A stretch of DNA of 64,000 nucleotides from Gnetum montanum. Its lineage: Eukaryota > Streptophyta > Gnetopsida > Gnetales > Gnetaceae. This document shows, one piece after another, positions 23,590-34,940 of this stretch. The notes under the pieces are model-generated. The model saw nothing but the letters and a program-made list of their open reading frames with translations, had not been told where the DNA came from and made no database searches. Location of the stretch: NCBI GenBank assembly GCA_015680685.1, contig MNCI01027502.1:220705-284704 (forward strand), given 5' to 3'. A program made the position numbers and the translations under genes. Position 1 is the first letter of the stretch; every line of letters starts with the position of its first letter.

Positions 23590-24417
23590 TGATGAATAGT
23601 GTTTAGACATGCTCTAATATTAAATACTCATATCGAAGCCTTGCTATTAGATACCTGATATCGAACCCTAAGATGCAATGTCAAATATCCGATATTGTAG
23701 GGTATATGCTAGCCTATAAATATAGCTCTTGGACATATGAATTTCATATTAGTTATTGCATGCCATTCTAGAGTTAGAATATTTTTGAGTGCCCAAAGCA
23801 GGAGTTTGAGTGTGTATGGATCTTTGTTTGAGCACTAATGTACTTGAGCATAGTAGTGTGACAGAAATAAAGATGACTCCTTTTGATAATTCTTGCAGCA
23901 CTAAGAATAGATTTAATGTTTTTCTTTAGTGCATTTATTATTCATGCACTTTACTTTGATGCATTTTAATTAAGAAATTAATTTCCATTTGTTAATGAAC
24001 ACAAGCACAACCACTTCGAGCATACATATTACACTTGGTAACCTAGAAACACTTAATGTTTGATAACCTAGTAGTGCTATACACATTTAGGATGTGTTTG
24101 GAGAGTGGGAATGGGTACTTGTGTTAGGCTAGCTAGGTAGTAGATTAATTAGATATTAAATTCCTCTACCTTTCATTCTTGTTCTAGGCATTTAAACTTA
24201 TAAAAATATAAAACAATAAAAATCATGTGCCTCAATTATCCTTAACCATACAATTAAGCTTCACAAGTATAGTTGAGAAGAAAATGATGGTCACGATTAG
24301 ATTCTACATCTTAGAACCAGTGTACTTCAGAACTTAAGGTCTATGAAATTTGACCAGATCATGTGTGAATGCTTATGATTCGTATCATTGGGCATAGGAG
24401 TACCTTGTCACTCATCA
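23590..24417 (+). repeat. 3' LTR of E4
   Basis: TGATGA...TCATCA, 828 bp, with TATAAATA at 23715-23722 and AATAAA at 23866-23871. It aligns along its length with the 5' LTR 14445-15296. Confidence 0.88.
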
Positions 24418-25790
24418 AAGATGCAACTCTTTTAGACCATTTCCCAATTTTTCTTAATTTGGAATTTGGTATTAAATCTCTAGTTTAACATTATGAGCTT
24501 TTCCATATGAATGCATCCTTATTTCTTACTCTTTATAGAATAGGTATTTTGATATCTCTCTAGAATACAAAAATGAGATCCCTTGGTAAATCAGGATGGA
24601 TTGATTAGTAGTTATGTACTACATATCATGTTCATAATTTTTCCTGTTGGTTAGGTAAGTAATATTCTAAGATAAATGGAGCTTAATAAAAAATATGTGA
24701 TGAAATTTAATAGATCAATACTACTTTACATGATGATCCATTTAATATTAATCTTTAATAATGAATTGCTTATTCTCTCAAACAAAAATAGAATATTATG
24801 AATGCTAAGAGTACTCTCATTAAGAGTCGTCTCAACTAGTTAAAAGGAGAGGTAGAACCATGCAAAAAAAAATTTCAAATTCTTAAAAGATAAAGGTAAT
24901 ATTCCTATTATTAACTTCATGGAAGTTGATGGTCAAATTAGTTCCAATACTTTTTATTATCAATGATTTTCTTAAAAGATATTTTCAACATGTATTTGTC
25001 TTAGAGTTTTGATCATGCAAATTTTCTCTCTAATTGTGATAATTTATCTAACATTATTCATGGTAGTTACAACCATCTTCTTAAATAAGATATCTCTCTT
25101 ATTGAAATTAAAGATGTCGTGTTTAGCTTGGCTAATGATAAAGCTCTAGGTTTTAATAGTATTTCCATTGATTTTTTTTTAAATCATTGGGATGTTGTTG
25201 ATATGGACCTTTATTATATTTTAGTTGAAGCCATGGAACAACATTCTCTTAATCAAGAGATTAAGAGAGTAGTGATCTATTTCTAGGGATGGTGACCTTT
25301 CTTACATTGGTAATTGACATCCTATTATTCTTTTGAATTCTATTTATAAAATCTTGGCTAAATGTCTTACTAGAAGTTTGTAACTAATTATTTCTCAATT
25401 AATTATTGTAGTGCAAACTAGCTTTGTCAAAAGTAGATATATTTTGGATAATGTTGTGGTAGCTTGAGAGGGTATGCAATAGGTTGAGGATTCTGATGAA
25501 GACATTGCTTTTTTGAAGCTTGATTATTCTAAAGCATACAATAGAATTGAATAATAGTTTATCATTTCTTATCTTCAAAAATATAGTTTTAATTAAAAAT
25601 TTATTAGGATGGTGGAGACTCTTTTTGCATCACTAAGGCACTTGTGGTTACAAATGTTGGTATTACCAAGAGCTTCAAGCTTGAACACTTAGTTAGGCAA
25701 GGTTGCCTTTTTGCTCCTTTAAAGGTTATTGAAAACCTCATAGAGGATAGAAATCTTAAAAATATTATAAAGTTAATTAAAATCACCTTA
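24418..25790 (+). pseudogene. LINE ORF2 endonuclease end and reverse transcriptase (broken)
   Basis: Continues the LINE after E4: ATLLDHFPIFL (the SDH end motif of the endonuclease) near 24422, then a non-LTR RT. It shows LAKCLTRSL near 25357, TSFVKSRYILDNVV near 25417, IAFLKLDYSKAYNRIE near 25506 and RQGCLFAPL near 25694, which is the RQGCPLSP signature. There are many frameshifts. The RT is cut before its catalytic YxDD by the Copia insertion at about 25792, so the 3' part lies beyond the nest. Confidence 0.78.
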
Positions 25791-25791
25791 G

Positions 25792-27101
25792 TGCACAATG
25801 TAAATGTATAGAGATTCCAACATTCAAGCCTAAAAACTCATGAACTATTGGGCACTAAGGGAAATAACATAAAACCATAAAATTATATAAAAAGTATCAC
25901 TATAAATCAATCAAAAATCTTGAAAATATGCAAGCAGAAAGTCGTTCTCACATGGATTTAGGCCTTTTCACCTACTCTTCATTCTTACTAATCTCTTTCT
26001 TTTTTTCACTACAAAGTTCATATTTTGAAGGGTATTTATAACATGAATGAGGCATAAAATAGTGTAAGAAATGGAAGGCCTATATAAGATTCAATTTATT
26101 TGATCTTATAGGAGAAAAAAAAAGAAGAAAAAGAAAAACAAATTTATAGGAGAAAAGATAAATGATGTTGACTCACAAGTCAAGGAATTAAGCTAAAGCC
26201 ATAAAAAAAAAGCAATTGTATTTTTGGTGAAGATGAAATTGGATTCATGCTTAACATGAAAAGCTTGTGCAACCCATTGCTGATGTGGTAAGTTGGTGGG
26301 ATTCATTACTAACATGGTAGATTCCATGGGACTGGTTGCTAATGTGACAAAGCTTGTGGGACTTGCTACTAATGTGGCATGATAAAATGATGGCTTATGT
26401 GGCATTAACATGGCATTGATGTGGTGTTAATGTGATGCTGATGTGGCATGTTGATCAATGACATCATTGCATTGATCAAATTGGTTGATGATGTCATCGA
26501 ATTAACTACTGACATCATCGTGTTGACTTTTGATCAAAGGTTAACCAAAACTTTGACTAGCCAAAACTTTTTAATTTGAACTCTATTTGCTATGAATGAG
26601 GAGTTCATACTTAGGTTTTTCAATGTATGAGATGTAATGGTGTTATCAAATTTGACTTTAGAGGTCATTGGAAGGTACTTCTAAGAGGTTGTAATTATTT
26701 TAATGAATATTCAAACCTTTATTCTGCATCAAACACAAGAATTACTTGAATCACATTGCTTACACCGGTATCCTAGTTTTCATAAGTATGTGTCATCTGA
26801 AAAAAAAAACATCTGCCTTTCAAGTTTTAGAGGAAAAAGTTGTGTGGGGTGTAATTAGCTCTATTAGCACATTGATGAGTTGAATCATCAAACCTGTGTT
26901 TGTTGGTATATCTTCAAGATGGGTTGTGCCATCATTGAAGAGTGAACAAAGATTTTTTTATGATCGTAATGGCATGTTGGCAAAAAATTACAACTAGCTA
27001 CCCCTTGACGTTATGGTCATACAAGAAAATGAAGAACTAGTACAAGTGGTTTAGCTAGTGTAGCTCCAACTTTTATTTGTGAAAGTTGTTTTCTTTGATC
27101 A
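25792..27101 (-). repeat. 3' LTR of the Copia element
   Basis: On the minus strand it starts TGATCAAAG at 27101, next to the purine tract, and ends near 25792-25800 (left edge uncertain by about 8 bp). TATAAATA is on the minus strand near 26040-26033. U3 at 26260-26570 holds irregular repeats of 'tgatgtggcat'-like words and several TGACATCA/TGATGTCA and TTGAC words. No ORF. Confidence 0.65.
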
Positions 27102-27120
27102 ATTCTCCCCCTTGACCTTA
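27102..27120 (-). other. Copia polypurine tract
   Basis: On the minus strand GGTCAAGGGGGAGAAT immediately precedes the LTR start TGATCA. It is typical of Copia 3' ends. Confidence 0.75.
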
Positions 27121-27640
27121 ATGTCAAGGATATTAAATTAATAGTTAACATGTGGGACAATATTCAATAGAAATTAGAATAGCTATAATTAAATCATGCA
27201 TATCTCAATATGCTTTGTTTGGACGTGTTGTACTAGATTTCTAGTCATTGCAATGATTGATTATCTATCATTAAGTAGCTTTATATGTCTATTTACTAGA
27301 ATGATAGATTCTTTTAATAACTTTTCTAACCTCACTAATTGTTAACTTGCATGATGAATGGCCATGTCTTCTACTTTTGCTATGGATATGACAACACTTG
27401 CTTGCTTCTTACTACACCAAGAAAATAAACTACGACTAAGCAACATGGCATAAATAGTAGCACTTTTATGATTATTTAAACATCTAGCCTAACTAGAGAC
27501 AACATATTCCAACAAGTCTAAATTATTGTTAGCTTCATAAAACAATTATTATTAGCTATATAAAACAAACCAAAAGAACTTGTACCCTTAACATAACATA
27601 AAATTCTTTTTGCAGCAAGCATGTGTAAATGAGATGATGA
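27121..27640 (-). pseudogene. Copia RNase H (heavily broken)
   Basis: On the minus strand this follows RT and shows decayed pieces of the Copia RNase H: AAKRILCYVKGTSSFGLFY near 27615-27560 and RSKQVLSYP near 27410, where SKKQ..V.LSS is expected. Most of the domain is unreadable through frameshifts. The assignment rests mainly on its place between RT and the purine tract. Confidence 0.5.
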
Positions 27641-28560
27641 AGTTATAAACCTTGAAATAACATTGACTATGAACTAAATATCTTCTCAGGTAGCTATTAG
27701 ATACATCAAACTTTCCACCATAGATCTATAAAAATGCTCATTCATAGGTATAACATTAGTAAACTTAGATAATTTTAAACCTACTGATAATGGTGTGGTA
27801 ATTGGCTTTTTGGCATCCAACTCAAACTTTTGAAGCATACTTTTTGCATATTTTTGTATGTTCAAAAAGATCCCATTATGAAATTGCTTAATCTATATAC
27901 CTAAGTAATAAGATAATAATCCTAAATATGTCATTTCAAATTCTTGCATCATATCCTTCTTAAACTATCCAACTAGTTCATCATTAGTACCTCCAAATAT
28001 AATATCATCAACATATTTCATGACTAAAATTTGATCTTTTTCTTTTACTTTCCTATATAATGTATTTTATGAAGAGAATTTTTCATACTTTTGATTTTGT
28101 AAATAGCTATCCAATCTAGCATACCAAGCTTGAAGTGCTTATTTTAAACCATACAATGCCTTTTTAAGTAAATAAATCCAATTTCCTTACCTAGTATTAA
28201 AAACCCTTTAGGTTGAGTGATATATACTTCTTCATCTAAGATGCCACTTAAGAAAGTTGATTTTACATCCATTTGACATACTTTGATTTTGGTTTTTGCT
28301 GCATATGCTAAGAATGCTCTCATTGATTCTAATCGGCCAACAAGTACATAGGTTTCACCATAATCTATACGTGCTTCATGCACATAACCTTTCAAAACAA
28401 ACTGAGCTTCATATTTTTTAGTTGTGTTACTGGCATTATATTTTGTCCTAAAAATCCATTTATTACTAATGATCTTTTTTTTTTCTAAAGGTAATTTGAC
28501 TAACATCCATGTTTTGTTCTTTGCATTTTGTCTAATCTCTTCTTGCATGGATTGAATTCA
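27641..28560 (-). pseudogene. Copia reverse transcriptase (partly open)
   Basis: A 134-codon open stretch (28548-28144) carries NKTWMLVKLP, KWIFRTKYN, VLKGYVHEARIDYGETY and the hallmark QMDVKSTFLSGILDEEVYI. After a stop the catalytic YVDDIIFGG lies near 28015-27990, then MTYLGLLSYYLGI and PLSVGLKL. These are standard Ty1/Copia RT motifs. A TAG follows HCMV at 28144. An acidic region upstream (28829-28632) links it to integrase. Confidence 0.85.
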
Positions 28561-29660
28561 ATGATCATGTTGGGCTACATCTTTATATTTTATTGGATCT
28601 AAAATTGAACCTGAATTAAAGAATATATTTCCTAAGTTATATCATCTAGTTGTTCATGCAATTGACTTCTATTTGTTACACCTATATCTAAAGAACCAAT
28701 AATATTCTCTAAATCTACTTGTTGTGTTACCCTTAAGTATGTGTGATCCTGTGATGGATGTTGAAATTGTTGCTTATCTTCATCATTGGATTTATCCTCA
28801 TCTTTGTCATGTTCATCTTCTACTTGCATTACCTCTTCATCATCATTGGAATCTTCATTGTCACAATTTAAATCTAGACCTTTTACCTTTTCTTGTTCTA
28901 TAAACTACATATCACAAATTTCTACAATCTTTTGTGTGGTCATCTTAAAATATCTATATGCTTTACTCTTGTAACTGAATAACCCATGAAGATACATTTA
29001 TCAGCCTTTTCATTCCATTTATCACTTCCTAGCCTTACATTTTTTACAAAACACTTACCACTAAAAACTCATAAATAAGAAAGATTAGGTATATTTCCAT
29101 TCCATTTTTTATATGGAGTACAATCCAATAGATGCTTGGTTATCATTCTATTTTAAATATGATATGCTATGCCAAGTTCCTTTGTCCAAAATTGCTTTTC
29201 TAAGATAATATCATGAAGCATGGTTCTTGCCATATCTATTAATGTTCTATTCTTCCATATAGTACACCATTTTGTTGAGGATTGTAGGCAATGTTTTTTT
29301 GATGATGAGTGCCTTGTTTTTGCAAATACTCTTGAAAATAGTTAGCTATGTGCTCTCCCCCTTGATTAGTGTGAAGAATCTTTATTTTTTCTCCTATTTC
29401 CTTTTCTGCTTGGACCTAAAATTTCTTAAAATATTCTAAAGTGTAATATTTTTCTTTGAGAAAATATACATGAAAATATCTTAAGCAATCATCAATAAAG
29501 ATAATAAAATATCTAGTTTCATTTAAACTTTCAGTTTGCATGGTCCATATATATTTGAATGTAGTGACTATAAAATAGAAGTATTTCTTCTTTTAACTAT
29601 AGGAAAGGATATTCTAGTTTATTTTCCTTTTATGTAAAATTCACATTTATTCAATTTATC
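28561..29660 (-). pseudogene. Copia integrase (heavily broken)
   Basis: Between the GAG-pre-integrase motif and RT on the minus strand. I see scattered pieces only: HSNIYGPCKLK near 29555 (the D..GP start of the core, D read as N), FSKKNITL near 29465 and NGVVYYMEE-like text near 29260 (the QNG..ER motif). An acidic linker DEHDKDEDKSNDEDKQQ lies near 28820-28770. Assigned by position and these fragments. Confidence 0.55.
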
Positions 29661-29669
29661 AATTGAAAA

Positions 29670-29993
29670 TTATGGAAAAACTTTTACTATGTTTTTATTT
29701 AAGAGCATCCTCATAAATGTTGGTGAAGCATTTCTAAGCCTTTTATGCCATAGCCAAAACTCATCTTGTGAACCTAAATTCAATGTTATAGTAAAAGAGT
29801 TTTTGTACAAATTTTTATGATTTTTTGAAATTTCCAATATTACATCTTCCTTTCTTAAAATGTATTTTCCATTTTTGAAAACTGTATGAAAATCATTTTC
29901 CTCAAGTTGATTAACATTGAGTAAGTTATATTTCAATTTTGGGACATAAACTACATCATCAATCTTTATATCATCACCATTATGATTTTTCAT
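29670..29993 (-). pseudogene. Copia GAG-pre-integrase domain
   Basis: A 107-codon open stretch: VVYVPKLKYNLLNVNQLEEND followed by FWLWHKRLRNAS, the classical 'V..VP.L..NLLSV.QL' and 'LWH.RLGH' pair (H of the GH is lost). This is the zinc-binding region just upstream of the integrase core in Copia polyproteins. Confidence 0.8.
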
Positions 29994-30177
29994 AATAAAG
30001 TTTCTATACCTATCACATGACCTTCTTCACCATCTCCAAATCCAACTTTTCCAGCATTCAAAGGTCTAATTATATGAAACAACTCTTTTTGTTCTATAAT
30101 ATGTTGAGAACAATCACTATGTATATACTAGTTTTTCATATTAATATAAACTAATGCTTTAGACAACTCACCATTTA

Positions 30178-30500
30178 CTATTTTTGGGATGGAAATCCAT
30201 GCATTTGTTTCTTATTTTTCTTTATTTTCCTATTTTGGTTCCTCTTTGTATTAATTTTTGCAATGTTTCCATGATAATTTTGATTCCAATATGGATAATT
30301 TATTTGCAAGTAACCTACCTCATCATAGGAGTAGCATGCATGAGTCTCTATTTTGAAAGTTCTTCCTCTTCCTCTTTGATGGAACCCAAATCCTTGACCT
30401 TTATAACTTTTTGATGGATCATTTCTCTCCTCGAATGATCTTCTTACTTGATCATTGGTTTGTCCTTTCTTTTCTTCATCTCCTTTTGAAGATTGACTAG
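30178..30500 (-). pseudogene. Copia gag C-terminal part with decayed zinc knuckle
   Basis: On the minus strand: RRSFEERNDPSKSYKGQG, GRGRTF, then CYSYDEVGYLQINYPY, which corresponds to C-x2-C-x4-H-x4-C with two ligands replaced. A basic NRKIKKNKKQ tail follows. Gag is cut at 30500 by E6; the open frame's upstream 13 bases already lie in the E6 LTR. Confidence 0.7.
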
Positions 30501-31336
30501 TGATGAGTGGCAAGGTACACGTGTGATCTAGTTGAATTTAGTAGACTTTAATTACCAAGTACGCTAGAGCTAAATGGTGAATTCATGTTGTCTATTCATT
30601 ATCTTCTCAGTCTCACTTGTAAAATGCAAGTGTATGGTCAAGTGCGACTGAGGTATAAGATTTTTATTATTTTGTGTTTTATCAATTGATTGCCTAAAAC
30701 AAGAATAAAAGTGGGAGTAAGTAAGTGCTAAGTAAACTTGTATCTAATCTAGCCTAACACAAGTAATCATCCCCACTTCTCGGACACTTCTTGAACTTCA
30801 TGTAAACACTATTGGATTGTCAAACGCTAACTATTTTTGAGCTACCAAGTGTCACACGTATGTTTGAAGGGGTCATGCTTGTGTATTTTAATTAGTTGCT
30901 TAATTAATCAAAATTAATTGCTGAATGAATAACATTAATGTAAATTACATGAAATCATGATATGTAAATGCATAAAGAAAGAAAGTCTCAAGTGTTACAA
31001 GGATGAATTAGAGAGTTCATCTTTTTTGCCAACACAATGGTATGCTCAGGTACATCAATGCTTGAATAAAGATTCAATCACACTTAGACCTCCTACTGCG
31101 GGCACTTGGAAAATATTCTAACTCTCAAATGAATAAATTGCAAGAGTTTCACTACTTGACTGCAAAAAATACTCCTGAATTGTGTGCCCAAGGGCTATAT
31201 TTATAGGCCTAGGAGTAACCCTGTGATGTTGAATGATTGATATCACATCTTGGGCCATGATATTATGTACTCGATATTGTGTACCAGATATCGCAGCTGC
31301 TCTAATATTGAAGCTTATGAAAAACACGATTCATCA
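30501..31336 (-). repeat. 3' LTR of E6
   Basis: TGATGA...TCATCA, 836 bp. On the minus strand TATAAATA is at 31205-31198, with GATATT/GATATC words upstream (31225-31315). It is followed at 31337-31345 by TACCCCCAT, the complement of the family's purine tract, so this is a 3' LTR on the minus strand. Confidence 0.85.
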
Positions 31337-32658
31337 TACCCCCATGATTGAATGAAAACTCGCCCTTGAGTACAGAAGAAGAGGAACAAGTCCCTTACAA
31401 AATATATTAGGAGGTATGGAATGTTTTACTAATATGTAGAGTGACATAGAGGAAATAGACAAATATAGAAGTGCCTGAGCATACAATATTATAATTGTGT
31501 ACAAAATTGGATGTTCATGACAACAAGAAAGAACACCCTTGAATCTAATGAACATCCACCTCCTCTTGGCAACAAAGGAATGAGGGAGAGGTAGAAGAGA
31601 TCTAGTAGTCATGAACAATCTCATGTGAGTGATATTGTTGCATCCTCCTTGCTGAAGACCATCCGGCTTCTAGTCCATGCTCCCCACTGCAATCATAACA
31701 AAATCAAGGATTTGTATATAAAGTGTAACATGTAGCAGTTGAATGCCTTATCTTGTTAGTGATTTTATCTAGCTAAGTTGTGATTGTGATAGATTTGTTG
31801 CTTGATAACGTTAGTGGGAAGACTAACAAATGGGTTAAGTAAGAGAAACAATCCATAAAATTTAGAAAAAGCTTAGCACAAGGAATACTAGAAAGAGGGT
31901 ATAGAAACTCAATAATAAAAAGAAGGAATTCACTAAAAATAGTTGTGAAGATGTGCACAATTGGATGGGATTCATGGGGTAAATAAAAAGAATTCAATTG
32001 TAAAAATGTCTAAGGTTAAAGAACTTAACTTAACCAAATCAAAAGATATGCAAGTGGGTCCTTCCCAAAGTAGGCAGAGGCCTTTTATGTCCTTGCATAA
32101 CTTCAAACCAAGGAGTCCATGGGCACCATGGATGATTAATGGTTATGGAAAGTTAAGTACAAAAACTTAGAAGTAACTAATTAAGAAACCCAACACAGCA
32201 AACTAGAACATTGAATCAAAATATGAAATTGGTAGTGAGGTAAGGCATGAAAAGCATAGATGGATGAGAGAGAGAATGGAATGGAGTTTCTAATAATGGT
32301 CACATGAAGTCCATTATGGAGTTCATGATTAAATGACTCGATAGGATCCATCCTTAGTCTAGACCAAAACCAACCACTTTTAGTGAATTTGCATCGACAT
32401 TCTAGGACTAGTCCATCCCTTGAAACACAAGAATGCTCCCACAAAACAACCACCATTCCAAATTAGAGGGGAAGTAGGAAGTGAGAAAGGGCCTTAGTTA
32501 GAGGAGACAAGACAAGTCTTATAACTAGTGCTTGTAGCCCTTATATTTGTTCTGAGGGATGTGCTTTGAATTCCCATATTTTTTTGAATCGAAACCACAC
32601 CATGCAAAGACCCATGCATTTCCACATTTATTTTGTCCAAGGGGTGTGCTTTCAATCC

Positions 32659-32695
<37 letters not shown>

Positions 32696-32750
32696 GAGGA
32701 CCACACCATGTAAGGACTTATTTGATTTCCCATTATGGAAAGACACAGAA
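31337..32750 (-). other. E6 3' noncoding region, with local duplication and CT microsatellite
   Basis: The reverse complement aligns with the E3 and E4 3' regions. A block of about 100 bp with 'tgtgctttgaattcc' and 'accacaccatg' is present twice (32560-32615 and 32646-32715). An uninterrupted CT run of about 15 units at 32662-32692 lies in the second copy. No kept ORF. Confidence 0.65.
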
Positions 32751-33699
32751 TGATGAGAAGTTTACGAGAACACTCCCACACACAGGAAAATGAAAAAGCA
32801 CAAAGAATACCACATCCCTTTGAAGCCACACTAATGAATCACAATTTTCCAGGCTTTGATATTGGGTACACAATATCAGGTACATGATATCGCAGCTTGG
32901 GTACGATATTGGATACATGATATCGTGATTAGACTATACATGATATTGTGTTAGACTATAAATATAGCACTTAGGTGCATGAGATGGAGGTCATTAGTTA
33001 GTCATTAGGAGTTGAGAGTCTTTTTGTTAATTTTTAGTTCTTTTCCCATGTACATGCCCATAGTGTGATGCTTGTAATTGTATAGAACCTTTGTTCAAGT
33101 GTGACGTACCTGGACATGCACACAATCGGCAATAAAGATCGAGATTACTTCCTCATTGTAGCATTCACTTAGCTCTTAATTATTTAATTGTTAATTATTT
33201 ATTATTTTTTCTTAGTCAATATTTCTTTTATCATCATTTAGTATTCCTATTGTTAATGTAGAACGAGTATGTCCTAATCATGAACATTTAAGTGTAATTA
33301 CATGGTAACCCAGTAGCGTATCTAGTAGTGTTTCAAGTAATGTGCACTTGGTAATCTTAAAAGTAGTACACGAAGTCCAAGATGCATATGGATGATTAAG
33401 GACAGATGCTTAGTGCATTTAGGCTAGCTTAGATTTTTCTTCCTATTGCTTATTAGTTTACTTAAGTGTTTCTCATTATCTTTAGGAGTAGCATAGTATT
33501 AGAAATCACACCATACACCTCACTTTGGACTAAACCATACATGACAAAGCAAATACTAGTCTAGGTGGGAAGACAATGAACTGCAATCAACATATAACTA
33601 TCTAGATGCCACAACTAGTCCATCCACAGAATTTGATTGGATCACACATACATGCTTGTATTTGTATGGTTGAGAGTAGGGGTACCTCGCAGCTCATCA
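32751..33699 (+). repeat. 5' LTR of E7
   Basis: TGATGA...TCATCA, 949 bp. GATATC-type words at 32856-32950, TATAAATA 32957-32964, AATAAA 33131-33136. Confidence 0.82.
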
Positions 33700-33718
33700 T
33701 TAGGACTATTGCTAGGGA
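33700..33718 (+). other. Primer-binding site of E7
   Basis: TTAGGACTATTGCTAGGGA follows the LTR directly. It is a decayed tRNA-Asp-type PBS. Confidence 0.65.
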
Positions 33719-33888
33719 CAGTGATAGTTATCTGGATTAGTTATATCATACAAGATCACTATAAGAAAGTATTAACAAAGAAATTAAATTCAATTGAGTC
33801 ACACACAATTTGCAACAATGTCTCTCTCACAAAACAACGATAACACAACATCTAGTGAGGCAGTTCATTGGATAACTAACACAATTTA

Positions 33889-34793
33889 TGATGAAGGAGA
33901 AGTTTGAAGTACTTAATCTTATTTATGGAACGAGATATCGCATGGGCCGCGATATCGCGTACGTGATATCGCAGCCATGATATCACGGCCGTCACAACCC
34001 ACGTGATATCGCATCGTCCCCTACGATATCACGTACGCAATATCATGGTACACCGCAAATTCTATAAATAAGAGGTGGCTCTCCCTTCTTTTCCATCCCA
34101 AGTATAGGCTATAGGGAAACTCTGGCAGTTTGATCACTCCAGAGATAGAATATTTTCCATGTGCCCGCAGTAGGAGTCCTAAAGTGAATGGATTTTTATT
34201 CTAGTAAACATTGTACCTGAACACAAGTTTGTGTATGGCAATAAAGATGGACTTCCTGGATAAACCTTGCAGTGCATGGAATAGGCTAATTAGGATTTTA
34301 TTTATTGTTATTTATTGTTTTCAATTTAATCACTTTATTAGGAATTAAATTTTCCTCAGCCCTTCTCTCCTAGTTAAGTACCTTAGTACGACAACTTCGA
34401 GCACGTGCGTTATGCGTGGTGATCCCAGCAACGATTAGCGTTTAGTAGCCACGGTTGCATTGGTTCAGGGTGTGAACGGTAAGTGGGAATGGATGTTGAT
34501 GCTAGGTAAATTAAGACTTAGTTAGTTAGTTAGTTAGAATTAGTTAGTTAATCTCTTCAACCCTTCAACTCACTAGCATAGGAGATAAAAGATAAAAACT
34601 ATAAAAATCATATACCTCGGACTTACTTAACCATACATTGTGACAAATACAAGTAAGTCTTGGAAGACAATGAATGATTAACCTTAAGTGTTCCATGAGG
34701 TGTGTAGGAACTTAGTCTGTGGAGTTTGACCAGATCACGTGTGTTATGCTCGTATTCGTATGGTTGAGTGTAGGGGTACCTCGCCACTCATCA
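33889..34793 (+). repeat. 5' LTR of E8
   Basis: TGATGA...TCATCA, 905 bp. U3 has the clearest GATATC/ACGTGATATC array of the window (33930-34047), TATAAATA 34063-34070 and AATAAA 34240-34245. It keeps more CpG than its relatives and is probably the youngest Athila-like copy here. Confidence 0.88.
33930..34047 (+). promoter_or_regulatory. U3 array of GATATC palindromes in E8
   Basis: Seven GATATC or near-GATATC words, several in the larger near-palindrome GATATCGCGTACGTGATATC, with a CACGTG-type core (CCCACGTGATATC). It ends 16 bp before the TATA box. Decayed forms occupy the same place in the LTRs of E1, E3, E4, E6 and E7. A promoter role is inferred from position. Confidence 0.55.
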
Positions 34794-34812
34794 TTGGTGC
34801 TGTTGCTGGGGA
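34794..34812 (+). other. Primer-binding site of E8
   Basis: TTGGTGCTGTTGCTGGGGA, the tRNA-Asp-type PBS with three C-to-T changes. Confidence 0.85.
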
Positions 34813-34940
34813 CTAAGTGTTTGTGCGCTAAATAGAACATAGGATATTACTCACATCATTGGGAGCTTAAATGAACCTTAGGGTTAATCAAACGAAAAAA
34901 AAATTATATAACGGTAAAATTAGCATACCTATAAGACATC

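Larger units (their letters stand above)
14445..24417 (+). mobile_element. E4: full-length Athila-like Ty3/Gypsy element
   Basis: Complete structure of 9973 bp: 5' LTR, PBS, gag, protease, RT, RNase H, integrase, 3' noncoding region, purine tract, 3' LTR and a near-perfect 5-bp target duplication in a LINE. The two LTRs differ at many sites, mostly transitions, so the insertion is old. All genes carry stops, most of them at Q, W or R codons. Confidence 0.9.
25792..30500 (-). mobile_element. Ty1/Copia element, minus strand, 5' part missing
   Basis: On the minus strand the order is gag, GAG-pre-integrase, integrase, RT, RNase H, purine tract, 3' LTR. Integrase before RT defines Copia. It lies in the LINE RT on the left. 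On the right gag is cut at 30500 by the LTR of E6. The 5' LTR and gag start must lie beyond the window. Confidence 0.85.
30501..32750 (-). mobile_element. E6: 3' end of Athila-like element, minus strand
   Basis: A 3' LTR at the left (30501-31336), then the purine tract and the 3' noncoding region reading leftward. E7 interrupts it at 32751. Gag and pol of E6 must lie right of the window, beyond E7, E8 and the Tat array. Confidence 0.8.
32751..33888 (+). mobile_element. E7: 5' end of Athila-like element
   Basis: A 5' LTR, PBS and 170 bp of leader, then interrupted by E8 at 33889. No purine tract precedes the LTR and E6 3' sequence abuts it, so E7 inserted in E6. Its gag and pol lie beyond the window. 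Confidence 0.78.

Noticed and set aside
31118-31997. Minus-strand frames with hydrophobic stretches near E6, considered as host gene exons
   Set aside because: 31118-31327 is within the E6 LTR, and the rest aligns with the noncoding 3' regions of E3 and E4.
32662-32692. CT run as a possible transposon end or promoter of interest
   Set aside because: A simple microsatellite within the E6 3' region, not kept in E3 or E4.
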